From: CBDBLK01 sp965215445
GTDB taxonomy: Bacteria > Bdellovibrionota > Bacteriovoracia > Bacteriovoracales > Bacteriovoracaceae
Reading direction: 5' to 3'
Length of the DNA stretch: 64,000 nucleotides
NCBI GenBank assembly: GCA_965215445.1
Contig: CBDCDT010000002.1
Span: 2,356,001 to 2,420,000, forward strand
Part shown: one piece after another, positions 16,467 to 24,704 of the stretch
Layout: each line of letters starts with the position of its first letter
How positions within the stretch are numbered: the first letter of the stretch is position 1
Translations under genes and position numbers: made by a program
Notes under the pieces: generated by a model
What the model saw: the letters and a program-made list of their open reading frames with translations, nothing else
Told to the model about the DNA's origin: nothing
Database searches by the model: none

Positions 16467-16778
16467 AGGTCACACCTCCAGTTTAGGTCTGTGCCATATT
16501 AACATACAAATTTTCGCCAGTAACTACCTGTAATTATTAGGATAATTCGCTTTTTCACCCTCTCCAAAAGTAAGTAATGCAACACATAAAACAACGTAAC
16601 ATATCGCTCCCATTTGTCAAGAGGCCCTTACGGCAATCTTTTGTAAAACCTCCAGCTTGCTAAGTTCTGGGTTTTCTTCTTCTGCCTTGGTAATCCTCTC
16701 TTTAATCGGCCGAGTCAGTGGTTGCTATCCAATAGGCAAGCAGTTCTTCCGTATAAGATTGATGAGGCGGTGACAGAC
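16467..16778. other. Gene-free stretch with a possible gene remnant
   Basis: About 310 bases between the antitoxin start and the next gene. On the minus strand at about 16624-16730 a stop-bounded frame reads TRPIKERITKAEEENP then ELSKLEVLQKIAVRAS, a helical, protein-like segment without a start codon or ribosome site. It may be the relic of a degraded gene. Otherwise AT-rich and unremarkable. Confidence 0.3.
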
Positions 16779-19700
16779 TCAAAGTTTAGATTTGGGCCTT
16801 CTGATCAGACGAAACCCGAGATCGTCGCTCCTGCCGTCCGGGTAGACGCCGTAGCGAAACGCGGAACGCAAGTCCCACGCGTTGCTGTGCCAACTGCCAC
16901 CACGAATAACGCGCTCAGACCCGGAGTCGGCACCCGAGGGATCAGCCACTCCTTGCGTGGAAAGTCTCCCGTACCAATCCCCCGTCCACTCCCATGTGTT
17001 CCCTATCATATCGTAGAGTCCCAGCGGGTTGGCGGGAAAATACCCTATGCGGTGAATTTTTCCATTGGAGTTCTTATCAAACCACCCATAAAACTCCAGA
17101 TCGCTCTCACTGTCTCCAAACCAATACTTCGTATCCGTTCCCCCTCTGGCGGCAAACTCCCACTCCGCCTCTGTCGGCAGCCCATAAACATAGTCGTCTT
17201 GAAGTTGGTTGAGTTTCTCAATAAACGCCTGGGCATGATGCCACGACACCATCTCCACCGGACGGTTGGGGTCAATGAATTCGCCGCCAAAAAACCTCGC
17301 TCTCTGCCCATCAATCATAAAATGCGACGGGTTCTCCCCCATCACCAAATAATACTGAAGCTGGGTCACCGGCGTCGCCTGCATCTCAAATGCCCTGGTT
17401 AGCCGCACTTCCCTCTCTCCGGCATCCCCCATCCCAAACACCTTCTCTCCCTCCACGCTTCCGTCGGGAAAACCTCTGCGCCTAAATTCAAAAGACTCCA
17501 GCGCGCCCCGATCAAAAAGATTTTTACTCATCCTCAACTTCCGCGCCAAATCCCTGAACAATCGAAACGATGTCTCCCTGTCAATCTCACGCCAAATTGC
17601 CTTTCTTTGAAAGCCGGGAAGCAGTTTCAAATAGCGTTCAAAATGGCCCGTACCAATTTGTGCCATTAAAAACTGCGCTTTCAAACCGATCTCCACATCC
17701 CGCTTTTGAATCCAAATCCTGTCGGTATCCCGCAAGTTTAAGCCCGATGCCAGCAATTTGGAGTCGACACCCGTAAGCGGAGTACTCTCCCGCGATATAA
17801 TTTTCCTGGCAAAACCTGAAACCAATTCATCAAGTGAATCCAGTGCCAAAACCAAATTCCTCCCCAAGGCAGCATCGCTGGGAATCCCCTCCACAAAATT
17901 CCGCGCCAGTTCCCCTTCCATCCAGCTTTCCAAACTACTGCCCCGAAAAACCCGCAAAATACCCGCCAGTTTTTCAATAGAGCGGAAATCAAAACGCTCC
18001 CTGATTTTACCCAAAATACCGAGCACCTCTCGATCCGAAATGTCTTCCGCCTGCAACACTTTGACGATTTTTTCCCAATTTTGAGGTGAATAGGCCCGGG
18101 CGAGAGATTTTCTGAGTTTGGGGTTGTGCCTGACCAATGGCAAAGCAAACATGATTCCATTGCCCATCAAAAAATCCTCTTTGTATCGGGGAGTGTCCCA
18201 CAGGTTTTGAATCAACACCACCCGTTCTTCCGCCTTGAAAGTCTCCAGCATTTGAGGAAAAGTAGGGTTTTTCCTATCAAACCATCTGTATAAAAAAATG
18301 CGCCTCCTCAATTTGAACGACTGAGAGTGGTCTTGCAGCCATGATTTCAGTGTCCGTTCAAAATCGGGATCAAAGGAAAGGCCTGCCCTGCGAATAGCAT
18401 CCATGGAAGAGATATAGCGAATTTTATCCTCCACACTCCCGTATTTCAAATTGATGGACGACTGAACCAATCCCTCGAGATTCAATCCTTCAACCTTCCA
18501 CGCCGTATCCAATTCTCCCGCCAGCATCTCCCAATTCGGGGAAGTCATAGGTGAAACCCGCTTCGATGCCAATTTATCCTGCGCCCGGGAAAATCCCAGG
18601 GGAAACTTATAGGCGTGGGCGTGGGGACGGAAATTGCTCAGGGATTCTTGCGCATTAACCAGGAGGTTGTTTTTAACCCAATTTCTAATATCGACAGTAT
18701 TGGAAAATTCGTTGTATCCGCTCACCTCTTCGGGGATGGCGAGCTTATAACCCTGCTCCTCTACGCTCCTCCTCACTCCCTCCAACAACAGCGCAATATC
18801 TTCACTTGCCACGTTCTGGAGTTTGTCCACAAAGGCAACTCTGACCTCTTCTCCAGTTTCAACTTGCACCTCTCCCAAAACCACCGTCACATGCCCGCTT
18901 GAGTGTCCCTTTTCATCGGTCAGAGTAAAATAGTGATAATTGGGATCCAGTGCCCTGGAAAAATACTTCATGCTCGAACAGTCATCCCCCCCCAGACACG
19001 ACCTGAAAGGCGATTCCACCAGAGACAGGTGGCGCACTGTCGTCAAACGGGTTCCAAGCACATTCCCATTCTTTACAACTTGATTTTCCAAAGATTGCAA
19101 GCGTTTCCACACGTCCATCCCCGACAAGCTCGACGGCGAGGAAACTCCCAACTCCTTTAACACCTGTTTAAATTGTCCATCAAACCCCAACTCCACGGCA
19201 AAGCTGTCTCTCGCTTGCAAGATAGTCTTGAAAGCGTTCAAGCGCTCCAACCCGTCACTGCTCTTGAGTGCCTTAATGGTTTCGGCATCACCAAAACCCA
19301 CCGTGTGAATTACGTCCACCATTGCTCGAGAAATGGGGGCAACGTCTTTCCCCTTTTCCAACAAATACACGCGTTCTTCCTTCAAACCGGCATAAAGTTT
19401 TTTGGATTTCACTTTAAGATAGATTTGTTTATCGGCGAGCTGGGAGCGTAACTCTCGGGGAAACCTTTCGTCCAAAAAGCGGGCGAAGTGTTCCCGCCTT
19501 TCTTTGGAATTGCCCCGCAAACTTTCAGGTTCCCGATACCCCAAAACCTTTTTCCAAAAACCCCGGTTGGCATCCATATGAAAGAGATTGCCGCGAATCT
19601 GTCCGGCACTTCTGCTTTGGGAATTGAGAAAGGCGGACAATTCCTTGGTCACCGGATAGCTTTTCTCCCAAAGCTTCACGCGAAAATTGCGAAATGGTTC

Positions 19701-20018
19701 TTTTTTCAATTCGGGATGCTTGCTCAAAAGAGAGGCGAGTTCGTCCAAAGAGTTCTCATTCAAATTGGTGTTGGGGTCGCCAAACCACGTCTTTCTGTAG
19801 ATTTCAAAAGCGTGTCGCTGGGAAGAATCCTCCAAGTTCGGTACAAAACCACGGGTAAATGCCCACAATAAATCGTCAAAATCTTTTATTTCCCTCGGGG
19901 AAGACGACTGTGCCAATAGCGTCTGCACTTCCTCGGAACAGGGTTTTGCAGACGCAGCGGGTTCGGAAAAGGCCAAAAACCACGCCGCCAACAAGAAGAA
20001 ATATTGTGATTTCATCAT
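16779..20018 (-). CDS. Large secreted protein: GGDCS-type central domain and C-terminal FGE-sulfatase domain
   Basis: 1079 residues. Signal peptide at 1-24 (MMKSQYFFLLAAWFLAF then EPAASA). Residues about 25-330 are helical and unrecognised. A compact region at about 330-400 holds LGGDDCSSMKYFSRALDPN then FTLTDEKGHSSGHVTVVLG and is shared with the neighbour at 20.3 kb. Residues 400-850 are helical. The last ~220 residues are an FGE-sulfatase/SUMF1 (formylglycine-generating-enzyme-like) domain: PVTQLQYYLVMGENPSHF, LPTEAEWEFAARGG, GNTWEWTGDWYG, VIRGGSWHSNAWDLRSAFR and GFRLIR. The two cysteines that make FGE catalytic are absent (RGGSWHSNAWDLR), so it is probably a binding version, as in many C-type-lectin-like FGE domains. 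Exported; role unknown. Confidence 0.8.
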   Translation of the reverse strand: MMKSQYFFLLAAWFLAFSEPAASAKPCSEEVQTLLAQSSSPREIKDFDDLLWAFTRGFVPNLEDSSQRHAFEIYRKTWFGDPNTNLNENSLDELASLLSKHPELKKEPFRNFRVKLWEKSYPVTKELSAFLNSQSRSAGQIRGNLFHMDANRGFWKKVLGYREPESLRGNSKERREHFARFLDERFPRELRSQLADKQIYLKVKSKKLYAGLKEERVYLLEKGKDVAPISRAMVDVIHTVGFGDAETIKALKSSDGLERLNAFKTILQARDSFAVELGFDGQFKQVLKELGVSSPSSLSGMDVWKRLQSLENQVVKNGNVLGTRLTTVRHLSLVESPFRSCLGGDDCSSMKYFSRALDPNYHYFTLTDEKGHSSGHVTVVLGEVQVETGEEVRVAFVDKLQNVASEDIALLLEGVRRSVEEQGYKLAIPEEVSGYNEFSNTVDIRNWVKNNLLVNAQESLSNFRPHAHAYKFPLGFSRAQDKLASKRVSPMTSPNWEMLAGELDTAWKVEGLNLEGLVQSSINLKYGSVEDKIRYISSMDAIRRAGLSFDPDFERTLKSWLQDHSQSFKLRRRIFLYRWFDRKNPTFPQMLETFKAEERVVLIQNLWDTPRYKEDFLMGNGIMFALPLVRHNPKLRKSLARAYSPQNWEKIVKVLQAEDISDREVLGILGKIRERFDFRSIEKLAGILRVFRGSSLESWMEGELARNFVEGIPSDAALGRNLVLALDSLDELVSGFARKIISRESTPLTGVDSKLLASGLNLRDTDRIWIQKRDVEIGLKAQFLMAQIGTGHFERYLKLLPGFQRKAIWREIDRETSFRLFRDLARKLRMSKNLFDRGALESFEFRRRGFPDGSVEGEKVFGMGDAGEREVRLTRAFEMQATPVTQLQYYLVMGENPSHFMIDGQRARFFGGEFIDPNRPVEMVSWHHAQAFIEKLNQLQDDYVYGLPTEAEWEFAARGGTDTKYWFGDSESDLEFYGWFDKNSNGKIHRIGYFPANPLGLYDMIGNTWEWTGDWYGRLSTQGVADPSGADSGSERVIRGGSWHSNAWDLRSAFRYGVYPDGRSDDLGFRLIRRPKSKL

Positions 20019-20036
20019 AGGACGCCCACTTTAATA

Positions 20037-20079
20037 TCTGTTTTCGCCTATCGCAACATTTTTGATCCAAGGCCGAAAT
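20037..20079 (-). promoter_or_regulatory. Copy 1 of a 43-bp upstream element shared by the two GGDCS-domain genes
   Basis: Lies 18 bases before the ATG of the 1079-residue protein. It matches 22817-22859, upstream of the 822-residue protein, in 39 of 43 positions, the last 27 bases being identical. Read in the gene direction, TTGCGA followed at 17 nt by TAAAGT could be a promoter; the other copy has TTGCAA-17-TAGGTT. A common regulator site is an alternative. Confidence 0.55.
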
Positions 20080-20164
20080 CTGAAAATACTCGCACGATGC
20101 CTTGTGTCGAGAGACTCTGCCTGCCCTTTCATTCCTTTTGTCGGGAAATCCTAAAGATTTAACC

Positions 20165-20209
20165 ACCCTCCTCGCTGGCGCACGCGGAGCGCGGCGCTGC
20201 TCGGAGGGT
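20165..20209. repeat. GC-rich imperfect hairpin between the two large secreted-protein genes
   Basis: ACCCTCC (20165-20171) pairs with GGAGGGT (20203-20209), with further GC pairs inside, in an otherwise AT-moderate intergenic region. No T-run follows on either strand. It could stabilise an mRNA end or be a protein site. Confidence 0.35.
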
Positions 20210-20313
20210 ATCGGCACAAGAATAAAACGGAACTTTGCCACGCGATGGGCATTTCGGTCTCCCACCGGTTAATTGATCTTGCGGCCCTGGCGTTCCTACA
20301 AGACCGTCTTCAA

Positions 20314-22782
20314 CTACAGCAGTTCTTCCAGTCTTTTTAGCATTTCAGGGTTCCAGTCAACAAGGCGCCCAGTATCACGATCAAGTTCGGGTATGCGTTC
20401 CACTAGCTTGCTTAAGAATTCAGAGTCTGCTTGATATTTAAAAGCAGTTCCAAATATATTTAAAAAGTCCACATAGCTAATTTCCTGGGGCATGCGTTCC
20501 ACCAGCTTAACCAAGATTTGGGGATCTGCCTCATGTCTCCAAGATCCCTCAAAAATGTTTAAAAAGGACCAAATATAAATTTCCCGGGGCATGCGTTCCA
20601 CCAGTTTGACCAAGACTTGAGGGTCTACCTTATATGCCAAAGCACGTTCAAAAATGTTTGAAAAAATCCAATCGCCAGTCTCCCGGGGCATGCGTTCCAC
20701 CAGCTTGCCCAAGGCTTGGGGGTCTACCTTATATTTCAAAAATTGCTCAAAAATGTTTGAAAAAACCCAATCGTCAATTTCCCGGGGCATGCGTTCCACC
20801 AGCTTACCCAAGACTCGAGGGTCTGCCTTATATACCAAAGCACGTTCAAATATTATTGAAAGGCCTTTAATGTCGAGAGATTTTTTAAATTTTTCCATCA
20901 ACGCTAAAACTTCTTCAATATTTTGCAAATCAAAGGCATCTCGTGCATTGATCATTCCCCAAAGATAATCCGTTTTTAAAAACTCCAACATTTCCCCTTC
21001 CTCTACCCCAAAAGACGTGGAAACTTCCATTATTTCTTTTTTGTACTCGGCCACCTCCAAATTTTCATCGTTTCTAAGTAAGTTTGAAAAACTGTTTCCT
21101 CGAACAGAGGGAACAGTGATATTCAGTGCTGAGGCCATACCAGGGGAATAGGCGGCGACCATCAATTTTTGTGCACCTGTAAAAGTAACAGCACTTTCCT
21201 CTCCAGGCGGAGCAAAGGGCCTCTTCTCAATGCCAACGCTGACCTCGGTATCGGGAAGTTTGAGATAACGGGCGTTTTCAAGAGAGAAAACGCTGTCGTG
21301 CTCGGAAGAATACGAAAAATAGTCGATAATTTTTCTGGTCTTTCGATCGTGAAAAGTCACCTTGACCGGTTTCCCCAGGGATTTTCTATAGACATCCCTA
21401 ATAATGTCGTAGTTGATATTGTCTTCCAAATTGTGCTCCCCAATAATCACCACCTCGTCAACTCCCAAAGCGCCTTTTGACCGGGAAAGCGCAGACAAAA
21501 TGTTTTCGGTCATAATCCCGGAAACCCTCGCCCCGGCAATAGTGTTGATCAAAAAAGCACTCTTTCCACCTTTCAGAGAAACTTTGGTTCCATTGACAAA
21601 ACCCACATCCTCTCCCTTCTTATTGGTAATAAAAAAGACCCTCTCCATCGGACTATTGGCAAAACCAAAAGATAAAGAAGTCGAACAATCTCCCCCTAAA
21701 TTTCCCCGAAAAATCCCGTGGTAGGGATGAACTTCGGTCAGGATTAGACTTGTATTCTCCGCATCTGCCGTTTCGGTAATGGTTTTTTTGTGTCCGGAAA
21801 TCTCTCTCCAAATTTTATCCAGACGGCCCTTAAGAAACCTTTTTAAAAATCTATGCTGTCTTGCCGGAAGATGGGCAAGTACCTCCTGAATATGCGCATT
21901 TTTTGAGTGGGCATCTTTGATATGATCCAAGGCCCCTTCATGCATGCCCCTCAAGAACTCTCCCAAGGTATCGTCTTGGGAAACGTGTTTGGAGAAAATA
22001 TAAGTGACAAGAAATTGATCCAGTTTTTTGCCGGTCTGAATGGAGTTTTCCAAAAAAGTGAGATAATATTCCCTGTCTTTCCCCACTTCCATGCCCAAAC
22101 GGGCGGGGTTAAACGAGATTCCCTTCAAAGTCTCTGGAAGATGCCTCCTCAAAAGAGAGATGTCTCCCAAGGCCACCCCCTTGGCCATTTCCCGCCGGAG
22201 GTTGCCATCAAGGCCCTCTATGGTTGAGGCCAGTGCCGTGGCGAGAGAATCGGCATTAATTCTTCCCTGTGGTGATTTTAAAATCTCTTCCATCTCTTTT
22301 AAAAATACAGATGAGGCCTCATCGCTTCCGCCTCTCACCTCCAAAAGTCTTTGATGCGAAACCGAGTCCGCCAGGGATGCGCCCCATCTTTGCACAAACT
22401 CCTCGTCGAGAACTTCTCTGGTGACACTTCCAGAGCGTTCGGCATTGGAAATTCTCAAAGTGAGAAGGTCGTCTCTCTCTTTCAACAGTTTTTGAAATTC
22501 TGGACTTATCTTTAACCTCTCCATCAATCTTATCTGGCCTTCGATGACTTCTAGGGGGTTATAATCGTGCTCTGGTTTGCGCTTTAAACTTTCGCTCACC
22601 AGCTTGGGAAAGCTTTCATTTTGCGAAATCAGCCCACTTACATATCCCTTTAAATCCAATTCCGGCATCGACTCGGAAACGGTTTTAAAAAGCCTCCGTG
22701 ATGCCTGAGGACAGACCGCTTGAGTAGCGACAGAATGGGCAAAAAAAACACACCAAAAAAACAAACAGCACTTCCATCTCAC
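20314..22782 (-). CDS. Large secreted protein: GGDCS-type domain and five 33-residue C-terminal repeats
   Basis: 822 residues from GTG 22782, which has GGGGAGG eight bases upstream and opens a signal peptide (MRWKCCLFFWCVFFAHSVA); the longer frame starts without either. Residues about 30-350 are helical and unrecognised. At about 355-430 lies the region shared with the 1079-residue neighbour: FRGNLGGDCSTSLSFGFAN then RVFFITNKKGEDVGFVNGT. The C-terminal ~165 residues are five tandem 33-residue repeats of the form NIFExxLxYKxDPQxLxKLVERMPRE-x7, probably helical hairpins forming a solenoid for protein contacts. No enzymatic family recognised. Shares its upstream 43-bp element with the neighbour, so the two are probably co-regulated paralogues. 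Confidence 0.75.
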   Translation of the reverse strand: MRWKCCLFFWCVFFAHSVATQAVCPQASRRLFKTVSESMPELDLKGYVSGLISQNESFPKLVSESLKRKPEHDYNPLEVIEGQIRLMERLKISPEFQKLLKERDDLLTLRISNAERSGSVTREVLDEEFVQRWGASLADSVSHQRLLEVRGGSDEASSVFLKEMEEILKSPQGRINADSLATALASTIEGLDGNLRREMAKGVALGDISLLRRHLPETLKGISFNPARLGMEVGKDREYYLTFLENSIQTGKKLDQFLVTYIFSKHVSQDDTLGEFLRGMHEGALDHIKDAHSKNAHIQEVLAHLPARQHRFLKRFLKGRLDKIWREISGHKKTITETADAENTSLILTEVHPYHGIFRGNLGGDCSTSLSFGFANSPMERVFFITNKKGEDVGFVNGTKVSLKGGKSAFLINTIAGARVSGIMTENILSALSRSKGALGVDEVVIIGEHNLEDNINYDIIRDVYRKSLGKPVKVTFHDRKTRKIIDYFSYSSEHDSVFSLENARYLKLPDTEVSVGIEKRPFAPPGEESAVTFTGAQKLMVAAYSPGMASALNITVPSVRGNSFSNLLRNDENLEVAEYKKEIMEVSTSFGVEEGEMLEFLKTDYLWGMINARDAFDLQNIEEVLALMEKFKKSLDIKGLSIIFERALVYKADPRVLGKLVERMPREIDDWVFSNIFEQFLKYKVDPQALGKLVERMPRETGDWIFSNIFERALAYKVDPQVLVKLVERMPREIYIWSFLNIFEGSWRHEADPQILVKLVERMPQEISYVDFLNIFGTAFKYQADSEFLSKLVERIPELDRDTGRLVDWNPEMLKRLEELL
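20362..20856 (-). repeat. Five tandem 99-bp repeats inside the 822-residue secreted protein gene
   Basis: The DNA word CATGCGTTCCAC (TATGCGTTCCAC in the first) recurs at 20392, 20491, 20590, 20689 and 20788, an exact 99-bp period. Each unit encodes 33 residues around KLVERMPRE. The middle copies are the most alike, typical of repeats that expand and contract by recombination or slippage. Confidence 0.85.
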
Positions 22783-22816
22783 GAAAGTATCCTCCCCTTT
22801 TTTGCACAACCTAACG

Positions 22817-22859
22817 TCTGTTTTTGTTTATTGCAACATTTTTGATCCAAGGCCGAAAT
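22817..22859 (-). promoter_or_regulatory. Copy 2 of the 43-bp shared upstream element
   Basis: Lies 34 bases before the GTG of the 822-residue protein and, on the other strand, just before the fatty acid hydroxylase promoter. 27 bases (22833-22859) are identical to 20053-20079. See copy 1 for the promoter reading. Confidence 0.55.
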
Positions 22860-22890
22860 TTTTACATGCTTGGGCCGCCGGAAGGCCCTC

Positions 22891-22919
22891 TTGCGCACCT
22901 TGCCCCCAAATGGTATAGA
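22891..22919 (+). promoter_or_regulatory. Promoter of the fatty acid hydroxylase operon
   Basis: TTGCGC (22891-22896), a 17-nt spacer, TATAGA (22914-22919), then exactly 6 nt to ATG 22926. This predicts transcription starting on the ATG itself, that is, a leaderless mRNA. Confidence 0.6.
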
Positions 22920-22925
22920 TGGCGT

Positions 22926-23558
22926 ATGTTTATACGTCCCCCTGCCGCTTCCCCCCTGCGCCTGTTCAAACGCGACTGGTTGGAGGCCCTGACCCACGTT
23001 CACCCCATCACCCCCGCCCTCATGTGGGGGCCAGTGGCCGTCTATCTGCTTTATACCGCCTTTGACAAGGCCCTGTTGTCCACCTCCCAGTGGGCCGTTT
23101 GGGCCATGCTGGGACTGCTCGCCTGGACATTTACCGAATACGCCGTCCATCGCTGGGCCTTTCACTATCCGGCGCGGGCGGCGTGGTCGAAGCGCCTGAT
23201 CTACCTCTTTCACGGCGTCCACCACGACGTCCCCGAAGAGGCCACTCGCCTGGTGATGCCCCCCCTGCCAGCGATTCTGATCATGTGCCTGCTCGGCCCC
23301 CTCTTCCACGCCATCGTGCCAGCGCACTCCTTTGAAGTTTTTGCCGCCGGCTTTTTGGTGGGCTATCTCTGTTACGATTATATCCACTACGCCATTCACC
23401 ACTGGCCGATGAAATCAAAGGTCGGCCGTTTTTTAAAGAAGTATCACCTGCGCCACCACCACGCGGGAAAGCACTCCAAGTTTGGCGTGAGCAACCCCTT
23501 ATGGGACTACCTATTGAGTTCAGTAACGGAGTCCAAAAATCATGCGCGCGGGTCTTAG
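22926..23558 (+). CDS. Fatty acid hydroxylase (membrane diiron family)
   Basis: 210 residues from ATG 22926; longer starts at 22866 or 22824 are possible but have no ribosome site, while a promoter fits 22926. All histidine clusters of the sterol desaturase/fatty acid hydroxylase superfamily are present: TEYAVHRWAFH, LFHGVHHD, YDYIHYAIHHW and KYHLRHHH, coordinating two irons on the cytoplasmic face of a four-helix membrane protein. Size and motif spacing resemble Scs7/FA2H-type fatty acid 2-hydroxylases, which add an OH to the alpha carbon of acyl chains in sphingolipids or other amides. It overlaps the PAP2 gene by 17 bp, suggesting a shared job in membrane lipid modification. Confidence 0.85.
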   Translation: MFIRPPAASPLRLFKRDWLEALTHVHPITPALMWGPVAVYLLYTAFDKALLSTSQWAVWAMLGLLAWTFTEYAVHRWAFHYPARAAWSKRLIYLFHGVHHDVPEEATRLVMPPLPAILIMCLLGPLFHAIVPAHSFEVFAAGFLVGYLCYDYIHYAIHHWPMKSKVGRFLKKYHLRHHHAGKHSKFGVSNPLWDYLLSSVTESKNHARGS

Positions 23559-24345
23559 AGGATTTTGCCTGTGCCTGTGCCTGCTCTGTCTCGGCATCAA
23601 AGCGCAACCTTCGGAATCCCACCAAAAAGCGGTGGCAGACGTGGCCACCTGGGCGGCACGGGGGGCCTGGCTTCAGTTTACTCAATTTAACTCTCTCTAT
23701 TACGCCGCCGCCGGATTGCCCCTGGTGTGGTATTCGCGGGAGCACGACCAGCGCCTGAGCGGCCACTACGGCAGGGACGAGTTAAACGGCATGGTAGACG
23801 CCATCGGAGAGTCTGCGCCTCTCTTGGGTTTTCCACTCATCCCCCTCGGATTTTATTTTTATGGCCGCCGCCAGAGTGAATCCCGCCACATTCAATTTGC
23901 CAAAGAGTACGCCGCGGCCATGTACCTGACCTATTTTGAAACCATGGTATTGAGCCACATCGACGTTCACCGCCGCCCCGACAGCGGTGATTTGAGTTTC
24001 TGGGAGACGCGCTTTCGAGGCAAAAGTTCCTGGCCCTCGGGACACGCCGTTCCCTACATGACTTTGTTTTTTAAAAGCTTGCAGTTTTATGCCCCCGCCT
24101 GGTCGCTGATCCCCCTGAGTCTCGGAATTGTGGCCTCGATTCAAAGGGTACAAGACCGCAAACACTGGACCTCCGACCTCACCAGCAGCCTGCTTTTGTC
24201 CGCCTGGGCCAGTGAGGGAGTGCGGGCGGCGGCAGGCCATCGCCACAACCACCCCTTTTATCGCTGGTTATTTGAACACGACGTACAGGTGGGACTGCTC
24301 CGCCATGGAAACACCTATGGCCCACGCATCGCCTGGAATTACTAA
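23542..24345 (+). CDS. PAP2-superfamily phosphatase
   Basis: 267 residues. Signal peptide (MRAGLRGFCLCLCLLCLGIKA) then several hydrophobic segments. The three acid-phosphatase motifs are present in order: DVHRRPDSG, SSWPSGHAV, and SIQRVQDRKHWTSD. PAP2 enzymes remove phosphate from lipids such as phosphatidate, undecaprenyl-pyrophosphate or ceramide-phosphate type substrates on the outer face of the membrane. Gene order directly after a fatty acid hydroxylase (17-bp overlap) suggests lipid remodelling. Substrate not determinable. Confidence 0.85.
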   Translation: MRAGLRGFCLCLCLLCLGIKAQPSESHQKAVADVATWAARGAWLQFTQFNSLYYAAAGLPLVWYSREHDQRLSGHYGRDELNGMVDAIGESAPLLGFPLIPLGFYFYGRRQSESRHIQFAKEYAAAMYLTYFETMVLSHIDVHRRPDSGDLSFWETRFRGKSSWPSGHAVPYMTLFFKSLQFYAPAWSLIPLSLGIVASIQRVQDRKHWTSDLTSSLLLSAWASEGVRAAAGHRHNHPFYRWLFEHDVQVGLLRHGNTYGPRIAWNY

Positions 24346-24356
24346 AGGAGAAAAAG

Positions 24357-24704
24357 GTGGAAGAATTAGCAAAAAAAACGTGTATTCCCTGCCAAGGCGG
24401 AGTTCCCCCTCTGCCCGTGGATGAAATTTTCAAACTCAAAGAGGGCCTGCACCCCGACTGGCAACTGACTCATCAAAATACTCGCCTTTGCCGCGAACTG
24501 CGCTTTGAAAATTTTGCCATTCCCATGCAATTAGGCCATAAAATAGGAGAGATGGCAGAAGAGCAGTGGCACCATCCCGACCTGCTGATTGCCTGGGGGC
24601 GTTTGCGTGTGGAAGTTTGGACTCATAAAATTAACGGACTGGTGGAGAGTGATTTTATCTTCGCCGCCAAGGTGGATGAAATTGTACGGCCTTATCTCTC
24701 ATAG
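24357..24704 (+). CDS. phhB: 4a-hydroxytetrahydrobiopterin dehydratase (pterin-4a-carbinolamine dehydratase)
   Basis: 115 residues; GTG start at 24357 with AAGGAG six bases upstream. The active-site pattern EEQWHHPD then WGRLRVEVWTHKINGL matches the PCD/DCoH family (E-x2-xHHPD then the V-x-l-x-T-H-x3-GLT strand). The enzyme regenerates quinonoid pterin cofactor after aromatic amino acid hydroxylation; many bacterial copies have no hydroxylase partner nearby and their role is unclear. No phhA is seen in the window. Its last 29 bases overlap the next gene. Confidence 0.9.
   Translation: MEELAKKTCIPCQGGVPPLPVDEIFKLKEGLHPDWQLTHQNTRLCRELRFENFAIPMQLGHKIGEMAEEQWHHPDLLIAWGRLRVEVWTHKINGLVESDFIFAAKVDEIVRPYLS

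Noticed and set aside
20053..20079. Sigma-54 promoter in the shared 43-bp element
   Set aside because: GG and GC are 12 bases apart instead of the required 10.
19876..20265. Minus-strand ORF of 129 residues across the 20018 start
   Set aside because: Out of frame with the signal peptide of the real gene, no ribosome site, and it spans a regulatory repeat and hairpin.
20362..20856. Possible CRISPR array
   Set aside because: 99-bp units without spacer/repeat alternation; they are in-frame protein repeats.
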